Part shown: one piece after another, positions 1-10,020 of the stretch | Numbering within the stretch: position 1 is the stretch's first letter | Layout of the letters: every line of letters begins with the position of its first letter | DNA from: Aureobasidium sp. EXF-3400 | Lineage: Eukaryota; Ascomycota; Dothideomycetes; Dothideales; Saccotheciaceae | Reading direction: 5' to 3' | Length of the DNA stretch: 64,000 nucleotides | Assembly (NCBI GenBank): GCA_024195585.1 | Contig: SWBL01000102.1 | Location: forward strand, 62,001-126,000 | The notes under the pieces: generated by a model | Seen by the model: the letters and a program-made list of their open reading frames with translations, nothing else | What the model was told of the DNA's origin: nothing | Databases searched by the model: none | Translations under genes and position numbers: made by a program

Positions 1-2813
1 GCTTCGCTCTCCCCTACCGTCGACCGATCGCACAGAGTGGAACGATTCCAATGCAGGAACTAAGAGCAGCGCTGTTCGCGAACGTGTGAAGGCTGCCACT
101 GCAGTGAGCTTCAGCCCGAATGGCCGCTTCCTTGCCGTGGGCGAAACTGGCTACAAGCCTCGTGTCCTGGTCTTCTCACTTGCCGACAAGTCCTTTGCCG
201 ATTCACCTGTTTCCTCAATATGCGAACACACTTTCGGCGTTCAATCCGTAAGTTTTGGCCCAGACTCGAGGTATCTTGCTTCTCTTGGAACCGTGAATGA
301 TGGTTTCTTGTACATCTGGAGTATCGATGAAAGAGGAGGGACACCTACTTTGATTGCCAGCAACAAATGTATAACCAGTGTACGCCATATGGCCTGGATG
401 GGGTCTAGTCTCGTGACGGTGGGACTCAGATTTATCAAGGTTTGGAGACCCAATGACCTTCCCGCCAGCGTCAATGAAAACTCAGAAAGAGGCTATGGAC
501 TGTACAATCGACAGCATAAGCCGTTAGCTGGTCGAAATACTCTCCTAGGTGACCTCCTTGATGCGACGTTCACATGCATGGCTTCGTTCTCCGACACAAA
601 GGCTGTTGTTTGCACCGATGGCGGTGATGTTTGTATTCTCGACGACGAAGATAAAGCTCAACGTCTGATCAGAGTTGCGAACGTCGACTTCAGTATCACT
701 GCTGCATGCGTCGGACCCGATGATAAGATCATCATCACGGGGCTGGATGGCAGCATCGAAGTGTTTGACCTCAACGAGCTCTGCAAAACCTTCATCTCAC
801 CATGTACGCCACCAGGATCTAAAGCATCTTCGAAGCCGTCAGTCTCGGGTTATGTTGCTGTTGGGTGCGTTGGAGATGCCATAGTGACTGTGGACAATAG
901 CCATGGCATTCAGCTACGACACATCTCTTCTAAATCTCGTGATGCGAATCCCAGCTATGCAGTGATGCAGAGGCTCCCAGCACACTCAGACGCAGTCCTT
1001 GGAGTTCGGGCTGTCACAGGACCAAACGAACAGGATATTGCCTTCATCAGCTGGTCTGCCAATGGCACCGTCATCTTTTGGTCGTACGAATGTGAGGCCA
1101 AGGCGATGATATCTGTATCAATGGATCAATACGTCGACATGTACAATGTTGTCAATGAGCTCAAGACATTTGTGGCGTTCTCCGATGTTTCTCACGCAAT
1201 ATCGGGCGATAAATATGGTGTCTTGAGGTTAGTCGAGAATTTTATGAGATCGCGCATGAGATTGCTAACTAATTGGCAGAATCTCAAACGTCGATAATGG
1301 AGAAGACGTGTCGCGGGTCAGAGCTCACGCAGGAGAAGTTACTGACATTGCGATTCATGAAGACGAAAAGTACACCTTGATAGCATCAAGCAGCCGAGAT
1401 CGAACCGTTCAGCTCTTGACGTGGAGCTTGGGTAATCTAGAACTCTTACAAACGCTAGATGAACACGCAGGCGCCGTCACCTGTGTTCTGTTTGCCAAGA
1501 AAGGCGAACAATTACTGTCATGCTCAGCCGACAGATCCGTAGTGGTCCGAGAAGCTGCGAGACAACAAGGATCTGGTCCTCCGCTTTTCATCATTACTAA
1601 AACAATCACACTCAAAAGCTCACCCACATGTTTGAGGATGTCTCTGTTTGACGACACTCTCCTGATATCTGCCACAGATCGAACAATCCAACTCGTCAGC
1701 ACACGTACTGGTCGAGTCACCTCATGCTTCAAGGCCGGCGACACGGATGGTGGAGATGCCGTGATCATGTCCAGCCTGGTTCATCTGCCCTCGACTGCAG
1801 GATCGCAAATTGTTGCAGGTGTAGCAGGTAGTGACAAATCTGTCCGCATGTATTCAGAGGATGGTACATTGCTTGCGAGAGATTGGGGCCACACAGAAGG
1901 AGTCACTGATATTGCACTGCTGAAATCGCACGCGGCGCCTGATGACCTGGCAGCAATGAAACTTGTCACAGTTGCTGCTGATGGTACGATATTCATCTGG
2001 GCGACCGTTCCTGAAAGGCCTCGTTCAAGGGACTCTGATATGGCTCCCTCGTTTGCAAGCATAGCCCCTGGTATCATCTCTGCAGAACAACCGCTACGGA
2101 AGGTCATATCACACAGCGAGATTGCTAGATTCCAGCGCGCCCGGTCCAATGAAACAGAAGCCCCAGACGCGACAGCTGCGACAGCAAGCACAGGGCTAAA
2201 GAAGAAACCTAGCAGATTGAGCATCCGCCCGCCGCCGCCGCTCACACAAAGGTTAGAGCCTTCGCCGCTAGGGACTCTGCGCAATGGTCTGACGGTCAGA
2301 AGCAGACAGCGAAGTCCGAGTCCTACGCCTCCTAGCCCGAGTCCAAGGTTACCGCCTAGTCCACGAACACATCCGAGGAGTGCGCCGGGGAGACATCGAC
2401 TCTCTGTGGGTGCTGTGCCGCCGATGTCTGCCCATATGTCGACAGAAAAGGGAACCAAAGACAGCAAGGCAGAGACAAGCACCACAGGATTTGGAAGCAT
2501 GGTAGCATCGACGGAACAACTTTCTCGCATGCTACGGGCATATAGACAAAAGCTCGATGGCAACTGCAGTGGTTTGACGAACGAGAAGCTCCGAGAATTG
2601 GAAAGGGAACTCGATGCTACAGTCCGGACTGTACAGCAGAAACTAGCAGTAAGCCAGAAGGAGGAAAAGGCATCTCAAGATGTAAATGATGCTGCAGAAG
2701 ACAGTGGAACATCGAGAACAGCATCGTCTTCACAAGATGCTTCATTTGTTTCTGCACAAACGCAAGTAGATGAAGAGACGATGGGTGGTGCTGAAAACAC
2801 TGCATCTCGATAG
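1..2813 (+). CDS. WDR62/MAPKBP1-like WD40 repeat protein (5' partial)
   Basis: The reading frame is open from the first bases of the window, so the true start lies upstream. Two exons: up to 1227 and 1280-2813. The 52-nt intron (GTTAGT..GGCAG, branch CTAAC at 1265) joins the frame as ..GVLR/ISNVDNG... At least 919 residues are visible. Many WD40 blades can be recognised, such as AVSFSPNGRFLAVGE near the N-terminal edge and SSSRDRTVQLL after the intron. A proline/serine-rich, low-complexity linker and a C-terminal helical, probably coiled-coil stretch (MLRAYRQKLDG through LERELDATVRTVQQKL) follow. The order double propeller, disordered tail, short coiled coil is that of WDR62/MAPKBP1 scaffolds, where the coiled coil dimerises. 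The assignment to that family is by pattern recognition; the scaffold role in fungi is inferred. Confidence 0.8.
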
Positions 2814-4150
2814 GGTAGTTGAATACAATGACTTGATCCATCGCATGAAAGTATGACCATTTCTGCCATTGCCTTTAAGCTTTCATTGGAAATTACTTTG
2901 TATGTTGATTTTTTTTTTACCTGTTTGACCCTTTTTGTGGACAGCAGGAATCGAAGAGCAGCAATTCGATTATGAACGAAAAGGATATTTGCAGATTGGT
3001 ATGGCAAACTTAGGTATAGGTTACTTATCGCGGCTCGACTTGTCAACCATGTCTGCGATAGAACAGTCGTCGTTGGCCGATAGGAGATTCCAACTCTCAA
3101 TACGATTGCACCGCCCCGAGTGTTTTAGTCGAACCATGATCGCTTGTGTACGTTGTGTTCATTGCAGAGTCTTTGGTAAATGAGGGAGCCTCCTCGCCCC
3201 TCGTGGCCCCTTGAACCTGTTCCCCGGATCAGCGCAGTTGTTGGCAGGAGGCCCGAGCTCATTGACACCTCAAAGCAAAGGCCTTTCTTTGTTCGACTAT
3301 ACAGCATGTCAATCGCAATCTAGTATCAACAACCAGTTTTATCACTGATGATCTGTAACTAGAATCGATCGTCGATCGCTTCCCGCGAAGGATGGACCTC
3401 ATCTCTGTTGATGCGTGACGGTTTAGGGATAGGCTTCGTACACTGCTCCCACCGCCAATCTCCTGCCTCGACCGTTGCGCAGCCGTCGAAGGCGAGCTGT
3501 ACTTTGATTGCAACTGCGGCTCTTTGAAAGGAGCGTTTGTTTACTGTTGACCTGCTCTCGACTCCACAGATGACGATGAGAAAAAAGTTGCGCCCTAATT
3601 GTGCACCTCGAGGAATGGATTCACAAACGCAAAACCAATCTGAACTTGGAAATGCGGAATGTTGACATATCCTGGAGTCCACCGAGCGTACGACTGGAAC
3701 TTTTCGGACAGCCAGTACAGGACCGAGCGAGTGTTTACCGTGGATGGTCATGATGCTGTCACAGCTATCTGAGTGAGATAGAAGCGCAGAACGGTAGACA
3801 TAACGCTTACTAGAACCGCTTTGCGTTTGTTGCTGTTGTTTTGGCAATTTACCTCGACGCCGAACATCAAGCCTCTACCGTTGTCATTACATGGTCGCCA
3901 CCCCTGGGCAGGACTTCAAGCCGTATGTATACTTAGGCATGGGCTGAACGACCGAATGATTGACTTACGACCTCTACCACGACACTGTTCTTGTTCGCCA
4001 CTATACTAATCTCATCTTGATTCAGTCATTCATTCTTTCACTACCTTCTGATTCACGCTCCTTCTGATACGATCTATCACATTCTCGACCATCAACAAGA
4101 CTTAATCGATTGACGATATCAAAGACTTTGACGACCTAATTACCGCAACG
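2814..4150. other. Intergenic region upstream of the GATA factor gene
   Basis: About 1.3 kb with no convincing gene. A 162-codon minus-strand frame (3359-3847) has low-quality composition and no family resemblance. The last 200 bases before 4151 are rich in C/T and AC-rich, like a long fungal 5' leader. Two AGATAG-type GATA-factor sites lie close together near 3765-3780. Confidence 0.5.
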
Positions 4151-5743
4151 ATGCTTCACCGATCTTCTATGGACGCATACAGACCTGTCTCGATTGATAC
4201 GTCGTACAGACCCACTGTAATGGATCCATACAGACCGAAGTCTTCGATGGGCCTCCACTACCCAGTCACACTCACGCCTCCAATCTACGCCGACGATAGA
4301 CCATTCTTTTCGCACATGGGTAGTGAGATTCCTAGACCATCTTCGGCAGCTCCAATGTACTCGACACCACACTACTCTGTTCCTCAGCGATCATTCAGCG
4401 GTCCAATGCAACTCCCGGGAGTGTCGAGCTTGGGGCCATTTGGAGGAAATTCAATGATGATACCCAGGTAAGCTTCTTGTTGTTGTTATTCAGTGCAGAC
4501 AGGGTTGCCTGAGGCGGAGATTCCTTGGCATCGGCAGTAATCCTTATCAAAGCCGGAAGGCGTCACCGAGATAAGGGTCCAAGCTTTCGGGAATCTCTGG
4601 CCTGCCCTATCAGCGCGCATTTGGCAGTCGATACAGGACTGACTCTTTCCTTTCGCAGGACCTCTAATGTTATGCACACGATGAACTACGCAACTTCGGC
4701 GCCTGCTGCCACTGCCGGTGGCCAGCAAAACGGACCTGTACGTTGCTCTCGGGAGTTGGTGTCGCGACGGGCTTCTGAGCGCGTCGCGAAGCTCTTCTCT
4801 TATCCTTATCTTTCAAATCGATAACGACTTGCTGACCCCATCAACACAGCCTGTATGCCAGAACTGCGGTACCAGCACCACTCCGCTATGGCGTCGCGAC
4901 GAGATGGGTTCGGTCCTGTGCAATGCTTGTGGTCTCTTCCTCAAGTTGCACGGCCGTCCTCGTCCTATCAGTCTCAAGACGGACGTTATCAAGAGTCGCA
5001 ACCGCGTCAAGACTGCTACCGGCCCCAAGAAGAAGGTTCGTCACAAAGTCGCTCTTCACCAACCAGGCCACCTACTGACACTGTCCTAGCCTTCGCTTGA
5101 ATCGCCCACTTTCCACCACCATGTCAACACTCCCATGGGTTCGTACCCTCCTCATCGCCGTCACTCGGACCGCATGTCTTCCGGCGAACACCAACGCTCG
5201 CCCTCGCCCTCTTCTCGCAACAACACTCCTGGCATGGTTTCGCATCACAACCCCAACATCGCTCCCCAACACGTCTTTGACAACGTCTCCCTGTCCGAGT
5301 CATCCTTCCAGCCCGCTGGCCTGCCCACCTTCGCCCTTCGCCAGCCTTCTCCCGCACCTTCGGTCAACGGCATGCACCCCGATCACGGACACCAGTACCC
5401 AGAAAACACCGCTTCCCTAAAGACACGCGTGAGCGAGCTCGAAGTCATCAACGACCTGTTCCGCGGTAGAGTCGCCGAACTCGAACAAAGCGAGCAAGAC
5501 GCCCGCGCCAAAGAGGCCTCTGCCCGCGATGCCGCAGACCAATACAAAGTCGACCTTGACGCCGTCTTGATCCGCGAAGCCGCTCTCAAGAAGAAAGTCG
5601 AGCTCCTCGAAGCCGAGGTCGAGTCCTACAAGTCACAAGCAGCTCCTCCACCAAAGCGTCTTCGTCTGAGCGATGTTGTCCGTGACGACACCTCATCTGT
5701 TGACGTACCCACTGCATCTGACTCGAAACCTGCGGCTGCTTGA
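4151..5743 (+). CDS. areB: AreB/ASD-4-type GATA transcription factor
   Basis: Four exons: 4151-4467, 4659-4737, 4850-5035 and 5090-5743, giving 411 residues. The single GATA zinc finger has Cys at about 135, 138, 156 and 159 (CX2CX17CX2C) and the LWRRDE and LCNACGL signatures, followed by the basic stretch [20 protein letters not shown] long C-terminal coiled coil (about residues 302-374, heptads in [18 protein letters not shown] and onward) is the hallmark that separates AreB/NreB/ASD-4 from AreA and SreA. Family knowledge: AreB opposes AreA in nitrogen metabolite repression and acts in the nucleus as a DNA-binding, possibly dimeric, regulator. Introns 1 (191 nt) and 2 (112 nt) are longer than is usual here and contain GATA sites. 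The start is the first ATG of the open frame; alternative promoters known for areB elsewhere could give shorter forms. Confidence 0.9.
4544..4824. promoter_or_regulatory. Cluster of HGATAR sites inside introns 1 and 2 of areB
   Basis: Five matches to the GATA-factor consensus HGATAR lie in the two introns: 4544-4549 (minus), 4569-4574 (plus), 4607-4612 (minus), 4806-4811 (minus) and 4819-4824 (plus). By base composition about one would be expected in 300 bp. They could serve an internal promoter or autoregulation by GATA factors; that function is inference. Confidence 0.4.
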
Positions 5744-6393
5744 ACGACGTAATTCTACATACTTAATGCTTAACGGCGGCGTTGGTGTCTGTTTTCTGTC
5801 GCTGTCTAAAAGGAAAGAAAAGGCCATACCCCTGTTGCCGCTTCCTGTTTTGTTTTTGATGCCCTGTTTTCCTGCCTCATCGGCTCTGATCGAGTACACT
5901 AGAGAACAAAGAAGGAGGAACCGTGATGTGTTCTTTCCTCCCCTACAAAAAGATGATACAAATCAACTCTATAATCAAAAAGAACTCTATCTTCTTCTAC
6001 ATCAAGTTTCTCACCTTGCAAAAAGCCCGCTCTTTCTTGAATGACAGATGACGCTCCCTTTCCTTCCTTCTTCCATCCAACTGGTTAACTTTCCGTGTCT
6101 ATCTTCCTGCACCGTTGCCCATCTCATCTCAAAAGCCCCATTCTCCATCGCGCCCGTTTTTGATACGGATACTGTAATCTACCAGTGGCCTGGGTTTAGG
6201 GTACAAGATTATCACAAAACGCTGATTGATATGAGTGCAAGAATAGAATGTGTACAACGTCACTCCTCGAGGGATTACCTTGTGGATGATGACGTGTAGT
6301 GTGCGAAAGAGTCAGAGGTGATGGGGAAGGAGAAACGAGAAGTGAATTCAGGATCGAGAGATGAGCAAGGCTTTTTACCCCATGAGAAACTAT
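5744..6393. other. Intergenic region between convergent areB and hxB
   Basis: 650 bp between two convergent stop codons. It holds the two 3' untranslated regions (T-rich and A-rich tracts near 5800 and 5950). No open frame has recognisable content. Confidence 0.5.
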
Positions 6394-8840
6394 CTACGTA
6401 GCCATGACTGAATCACCAATTCTCACCCACCCATTCTTTTGCCCTCTGTGCAAAGCTAGATGAATACCAAACCACACTTTTCCATCTTGCCTTCTGGTTT
6501 TTGCTAGTGTGACGAAGGGCTCCTGTCTTGTCTCTGCGGTTTGCTGGTCTACACATAACATATGACATCGCCTGCATTTCCCCAACACTTTGAAATCTGC
6601 AGTTTTTGAGCTATCTTCGCTGCTGTGCCGTGTCTTGTTTGAAGTGACGGAGAGAGATTTCCAGGTATCTTCGACATATGCTGTTGATGTTTCTGGAGGT
6701 GAGTGAAGAGGTGGGGAGATGACGATATTGGCGCGAAAGGTGGATGCTGGGACTGCAGTGCCACCTCTGCCTTTAATGACGCTGTTTAGTGCATTCAGGG
6801 ATGTTCTTGAGATGCAGAGGACGGGGCTTTCGTTGGAGAAGGTGAGGGGTGTGGGGTTCTTGCCGCTGGTGCTGTTGCTGAGATGCGCTTTCGCATGTCT
6901 GGAGGCAGAATTCGCTGGAAAGCGAGCAAGTGTGCAAGGAACACCTAGCACTGAAGACAAGAATGAAGATATGCGTGTTGATGCATAGACTCTCGAACCA
7001 ACAGTGTCGCCGCAGACGTTTGTAGGCGTCGAGGTTTTGCTGCTGGGGGTGAAACACCGTGGATCTGCGGAAAGAGGAACGCTGATTTCTGTATCGCTGT
7101 TTCCCTTGATCGGTGCTGCACAGCTAATGCGTAGAAGGCCCGCAGAAAAATCAAGGGTAGGACGTAATAAAGCCATGCGCGGGTATTTCTTTTGGGAAAG
7201 AGCGACGGAGGTACCGCTGTGTATGATGCACCATTCTCGATCCCATGCTAATCCTTGTGGTTGCACTTCCCAAGAGGTGTTGGCAGGTATCCGCCATCCA
7301 GCACAGCTTTTTATTGGATACACTGTTAGACTTTCAATATGCAACTGTTCCGACACTGGGATGTCCAGCGACATAATCGGAGAATCTGTTCGGTTGAACG
7401 GCGCATTCGAAGTATCGAGGAAGAATTCAGTGATGAAAGAGATAAAGGTATCGACGTCCTCTATGATGGACATGGCGCCTAAACTTGCTCGTATCATGCC
7501 GGTGGGTTGGCCATTGATAACGTCGTCATTTTCGGACCCGCATCGCTGGCCAGAAGAGAAGTTGTCTTTCATCTGCCATGGCGAGAGACCGAGCGCGGAT
7601 TGTATGCCTCCGGGATTGCAGAGACCGCCAGTGCGAATATTGATGTTGCGAACATGGGCTAGCTTTTCCACTTCCAGATTGCTGACCATTTGACCCCTAG
7701 AATCGCAGAGATTGAAGGCAACAACAGGACCTTGTGTACTCTTGTCTCTATATGATGAGGTCACGTCCTTGTAGATCTGACAAACTGGTTCGTCGTTGCC
7801 ATGGCGTAGCGACCTCAGAGAAGAATACAAGCGCTCGGCGAGGAAGGATGTGTGTCCAGAAACACGTTCCAAGGTGCCAAACAAGTCGCGGTGAACCGAT
7901 AGAGCAGACTTGAGAGCAATTATACTGTGAATGGGTAGGGTGCCATCTTCGAGTTGTTCATGCAGATGAGCAGACTTGACAACATGCCACTGCTCCTTTA
8001 GCGACACGACCATATCGACAGTACCACCACCAAAGTATCTTCTCTTTTGCAAAGCCCAAGCCGCATCTTTACGCACGATCAACGCACCGAGGTCCGGAAA
8101 GCCAAATATCTTATACAGACTGAGAACTGTGAAGTCCGGGGCGGTATCGAGGTCGGCCAAGGAGAGTGGAGATGTCGAAAGCAGGGCAGCGGCATCCAGT
8201 AGAGTCAGCATACCCTTATCTCGCATACGGCCGCACCAGTCGAGCGGTAGACGACGGCCGTTCATGTTGGACTGGGCAGGGTAGGCAAAGAGTGCGAGGC
8301 GAGTTTGTGTATCTTGCCGACCTTGTTCAATCCAATCTTCGACTTCCTTGTCGTCTCTGAAGCAGTGGTGCTCTTGTGCCAGTTCGCGTACTCCAACAAG
8401 ACTGGTATGCGCATCTCTGTGATAGCCATACCAGAAGCCCGACTCGTGTTCGCGGAGAGCATCAGCAACCAGTTTGATGCCTGCTGTGGCATTGGCGACA
8501 AAGACCAGATCGAATTCGTCAGGGTTTGCATCGAAGAAACGGAGGAGTTGTAATCGGACGTCTTGTACTTGGTGGGTAGATCGTTGTGAAGCCTGCGAGG
8601 CAGAATGCGGATTGCCGTAGAGGTTGCCCATCATGTCTTTTGTAAAGGTCTCGAGAAACGATTTGCTGTACAGAGTCGTTCCGGCATGGTCGAGATATGT
8701 TGCTCCTGGACGCTTGTCAGTCACGACACCATCAAGTAATGCTGCTATCATATACCTTTGAGCATAGGATACTCAGTTTGTCTCATGTGCTCAATGTATG
8801 CATTGTATTGTGCAGCGTCCATGCTGCCATCACGAGTCAT
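6394..8840 (-). CDS. hxB: Molybdenum cofactor sulfurase
   Basis: Two exons: 8840-8756 and 8705-6394, 798 residues. The first exon is short: its frame reads ..YIEHMRQTEYPMLK and joins through a 50-nt intron (GTATATG..CGTCCAG, branch CTGAC) to GATYLDHAGTTLY, matching the family N-terminus exactly. An in-frame ATG at 8822 is an alternative start. The N-terminal domain is a class-V aminotransferase/NifS-like fold with the PLP lysine in SLYKIFG (about residue 227) and the conserved RTGGLCNPGG cysteine loop. The C-terminal half carries MOSC_N (SLTVYPIKSC) and MOSC domains ending in RCHMLCVDQ. It converts the Mo-oxo cofactor of xanthine dehydrogenase/aldehyde oxidase to the sulfido form, so it is needed for purine nitrogen use. 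It converges with areB, and three GATA sites lie just upstream. Confidence 0.93.
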
Positions 8841-8985
8841 CGTTACCCAAAGTCGTCGACTACTACAACAGCCTTCTGTCGAGTATAGAGGTCAAAGCAA
8901 ACTGCCATGAGGGCAACAGACGAGCTTCTAGACAGAAACTGAGAGTCTCAAGGGCGGCGAACAACGAAGGCCCATCGGGGTCCTC

Positions 8986-9044
8986 CGATAAACTTAGACC
9001 CTGATTCTGCCCGGCCTGCCCCCGTTCCTTATCACCATTTATCG
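8986..9044. promoter_or_regulatory. Three GATA-factor sites upstream of hxB
   Basis: HGATAR matches lie at 8986-8991 (plus), 9029-9034 (minus) and 9039-9044 (minus), 146-204 bp upstream of the hxB start. Two are only 10 bp apart. Paired GATA sites are typical of AreA-controlled nitrogen genes; the function here is inferred. Confidence 0.4.
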
Positions 9045-9196
9045 TCACCTGTGCACGTGATGACTTTCCCTCAGCTCTGGCTCCATCCACTTTCCTGCTG
9101 ACATAATCACGGTCCAAGCTCCCGCCAATCCTCACTGCTATAAAAACAGCGTCCACCCGGCACCCTCTTATACACCTCGATCAAAACACCAAGGCC

Positions 9197-9334
9197 ATGC
9201 CACGACCGGCGCTTATGTCGAGCTCTGGAACCCTTGCTTGCAAGGCAATACCATCTCACAAACATTTCCTCTACGGCGTTGCGTTGCCAGTCTCCTCTGT
9301 CTTCGGGCAGAAGAGGCGTGGCCTTGCAGAATAA
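9197..9334 (+). CDS. Small ORF of unknown function behind a TATA box
   Basis: A 45-codon frame begins at an ATG in a fair context (AAGGCCATGC). A TATAAAAA box lies at 9139-9146, 51 bp upstream, which is reasonable spacing for a fungal promoter. The product (MPRPALMSSS... ending RRGLAE) resembles nothing I know. It could be a chance frame, or the first exon of an unrecognised gene, although no strong donor site follows it. Confidence 0.2.
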   Translation: MPRPALMSSSGTLACKAIPSHKHFLYGVALPVSSVFGQKRRGLAE

Positions 9335-10020
9335 CTCTCTGGATTTAGGAAGCTGATTCTCGTAATGGTCTTATTAATTTAGGGCTGTGAGTCTCGGTGT
9401 CCAAGAAGGAGTACATATCGAGTTTTTTCTATATCTGTCTTTTTTAACCACAAATGAAAGAAAAATTTTCACGAATCTTGTCATCACTTGTTTTGTTTGC
9501 TGCCCCGTGCGACTGCGTCTGTACCATGCGCTTCGTGCTGCCTGCCGTATGCTGCTGCGCAAGATCATCTTGCGCTGTGCACATGCGCAGTAGTCGTTCT
9601 CTTGCGGTGCTAAAACAAGGTCTATGCCGTTGCACCTCACAGGGTCATACGAACAACCTATGGTCAGTCGTATCATCCGCATGCTAGAGACCATCACAGC
9701 ATAGCCATGGCTTTGCATGATAATCTCCAAGACCGAGTGGATTCATGGAGAGGTGTTACCTCAGCTACACTTTAGTCTGTCAGCACACTGCGCATCTGCA
9801 AAGTATACAGTTTCTTCACTTGTTACCATAAGAGAGATTTGTGATGGACAGGCTTTTGAAATGTACACATTACGCAGAGAGAAATGGTATATCTGCGACA
9901 AAACACCAAAAGAGGAAGCAAGGATTGGCACATGTTGGTGATGATGAGAAATGCTTCTTCTTTCAAACAGATCAAGAAGGGTATATGGAAACTGTACAGA
10001 AACGCTTTTTATGCAACACA
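9335..10020. other. Intergenic region 3' of RRP9
   Basis: No convincing gene. It contains a perfect short palindrome at 9557-9575 (GCGCAAGAT, one base, ATCTTGCGC) and A/T-rich tracts that fit the RRP9 3' untranslated region near 9900-10020. Confidence 0.4.

Noticed and set aside
1781..2563. 260-codon minus-strand frame opposite the WD40 gene
   Set aside because: Antisense shadow of a low-complexity Pro/Ser region.
3359..3847. 162-codon minus-strand frame upstream of areB
   Set aside because: Unusual composition, no start context, no domain; overlaps the probable areB leader.
7004..7693. 229-codon plus-strand frame opposite hxB
   Set aside because: Shadow of the molybdenum cofactor sulfurase; no recognisable domain.
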